DNA from: CAZGSG01 sp964528095
GTDB lineage: Bacteria > Bacteroidota > Bacteroidia > Chitinophagales > Chitinophagaceae
Reading direction: 5' to 3'
Assembly (NCBI GenBank): GCA_964528095.1
Contig: CAZGSG010000132.1
Span: 1 to 14,998 of the forward strand
Length of the DNA stretch: 14,998 bases
The translations under genes were made by a program, and so were the position numbers. The notes under the pieces are model-generated. The model did not search any database and was not told the origin of the DNA. It was given only the letters and a program-made list of their open reading frames with translations. Each line of letters opens with the position of its first letter. The first letter of the stretch is position 1. Positions 14,206-14,998 of the stretch are shown here, in pieces.

Positions 14206-14998
14206 ATGAAGTTTTTACGTTTCGTTTTCGCAAGTATATTAATAGCAACAATCTTTATTGCCTGTAAAAAAAATGATAAAAAGAACAACCCGGTTACCAG
14301 CAACCAGGTATTGCAGGTAGGGGCCGGCGGCGCACATACTGTGCTTCTCAAAGGAGATGGTACGATCTGGGGTATGGGTTCAAACAGTGATGGTGAAATA
14401 TCAGGAGCCCCTGCTATTAGCAATCCCAGTCCGCTGGCTATCATGGGAGGGCTCAAAGCAAAGGAAATAGCCACGGGCGAAGAATACACACTGATGATAA
14501 AAGCGGACAATACACTTTGGGCTACAGGAGACAATCACTATGGTCAATTGGGTGATGGGACTACTATAAAAAAAGTAACACCAATAAAGGTAGCGGATAA
14601 TGTGAAGGCTGTTGCCGCCATTGATTTTACGCTGCTACTAAAAAATGACAATACCCTTTGGGTCGCAGGACATAATGAGTATGGGCAACTCGGAGATGGC
14701 ACTACTACGGAAAGGCATACGCCGGTGCAGGTAATGAGCGATGTAAAAGCGATAGCAGCAGGATTTACAACGGCTATGATCCTGAAAACAGATAATTCAC
14801 TGTGGACGGCAGGCAACAATGTATACGGGCAATTGGGAGATGGTACTACGACCAATAAGGCCACGCCCGTAAAAGTAATGACGGATGTCAGGACGATTGC
14901 AGCCGGTTTGGGATTTTGCCTGTTTGTCAAAATGGATAATTCTCTCTGGTCGATGGGTTTCAATTCGAAAGGGCAATTGGGAGATGGCACTACTACAA
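14206..14998 (+). CDS. RCC1-repeat lipoprotein (3' end beyond window)
   Basis: The frame is open from an ATG at 14206 to the window edge, giving at least 264 residues. The leader MKFLRFVFASILIATIFIAC ends in a lipobox with Cys 20, then KKNDKKNN. The mature part is made of RCC1-type repeats of 47-48 residues, each with 'LWxxGxNxxGQLGDGTT' and a hydrophobic 'VKAIAAGxxxxxxLKxDNSLW' stretch. Four GQLGDGTT motifs start at 14542, 14683, 14827 and 14971. RCC1 repeats usually form a seven-bladed propeller, so about half to two thirds of the protein is present here. It starts 33 bp after array gene 5, so it may belong to the same operon. Unlike the YD lipoproteins, it shares only the leader and tether with them. 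The ligand is unknown. Confidence 0.88.
   Translation, partial: MKFLRFVFASILIATIFIACKKNDKKNNPVTSNQVLQVGAGGAHTVLLKGDGTIWGMGSNSDGEISGAPAISNPSPLAIMGGLKAKEIATGEEYTLMIKADNTLWATGDNHYGQLGDGTTIKKVTPIKVADNVKAVAAIDFTLLLKNDNTLWVAGHNEYGQLGDGTTTERHTPVQVMSDVKAIAAGFTTAMILKTDNSLWTAGNNVYGQLGDGTTTNKATPVKVMTDVRTIAAGLGFCLFVKMDNSLWSMGFNSKGQLGDGTTT

Noticed and set aside
14028..14534. 168-codon minus-strand frame
   Set aside because: It spans the end of one lipoprotein gene, an intergenic gap and the start of the RCC1 gene on the opposite strand, and matches no known pattern.
14544..14990. Long minus-strand frame with repeated VVPSPNCPY-type motifs
   Set aside because: It is the antisense image of the RCC1 repeats; periodic sequence keeps the opposite frame open. 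The plus-strand lipoprotein with signal peptide and family motifs is clearly the real gene.

Overview
The window looks like a chromosomal accessory segment from a Bacteroidota bacterium, probably of the Chitinophagaceae (Chitinophaga/Niastella-like). The grounds are a type IX secretion sorting domain, a periplasmic-propeller histidine kinase of the LytS/LytTR type, many short lipoproteins with 'C-K-K-D-K' starts, and gene starts that mostly lack a Shine-Dalgarno sequence. The family-level placement is inference; the phylum is well supported.

Layout. Positions 1-640 hold no convincing gene. They carry two copies of a 20-nt repeat (19/20 identical) with an inverted copy of its core between them, plus several strong hairpins. 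Positions 667-5277 are a minus-strand cluster: a propeller sensor histidine kinase, its LytTR response regulator (29-bp overlap), and a YdeI/OmpD-associated protein downstream. On the plus strand follow a small YqcC-like (DUF446) protein and, 11 bp later, the first YD-motif lipoprotein (5776-6519), then an outer-membrane beta-barrel protein (6845-7696). A minus-strand secreted protein with a type IX C-terminal sorting domain (8077-9318) ends at an intrinsic terminator.

Positions 9962-14998 are the most unusual part: five YD-motif lipoprotein genes in a row on the plus strand with gaps of about 18-60 bp, followed by a lipoprotein with RCC1-type repeats that runs off the window. Together with 5776-6519 this makes six paralogues in two subfamilies. 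Subfamily I (9962, 10866, 12466, 13348) is about 274-289 residues long and shares an invariant DIGFDY(F/Y)G motif near residue 185. Subfamily II (5776, 11709) is about 235-247 residues long and shares TGLLDS, GVW and FGRG motifs. All are predicted lipoproteins, start with a Lys/Asp-rich tether after the lipidated Cys, contain several 'Y-x-Y-D-x-x-x-R-L' segments like RHS/YD repeats, and end with one more such segment. The genes at 12466 and 13348 are recent duplicates that also share their upstream leader.

The window therefore centres on cell-envelope and surface proteins. The function of the YD lipoprotein array is unknown. It is the best candidate here for an undescribed surface system, but the sequence alone does not show what it does.
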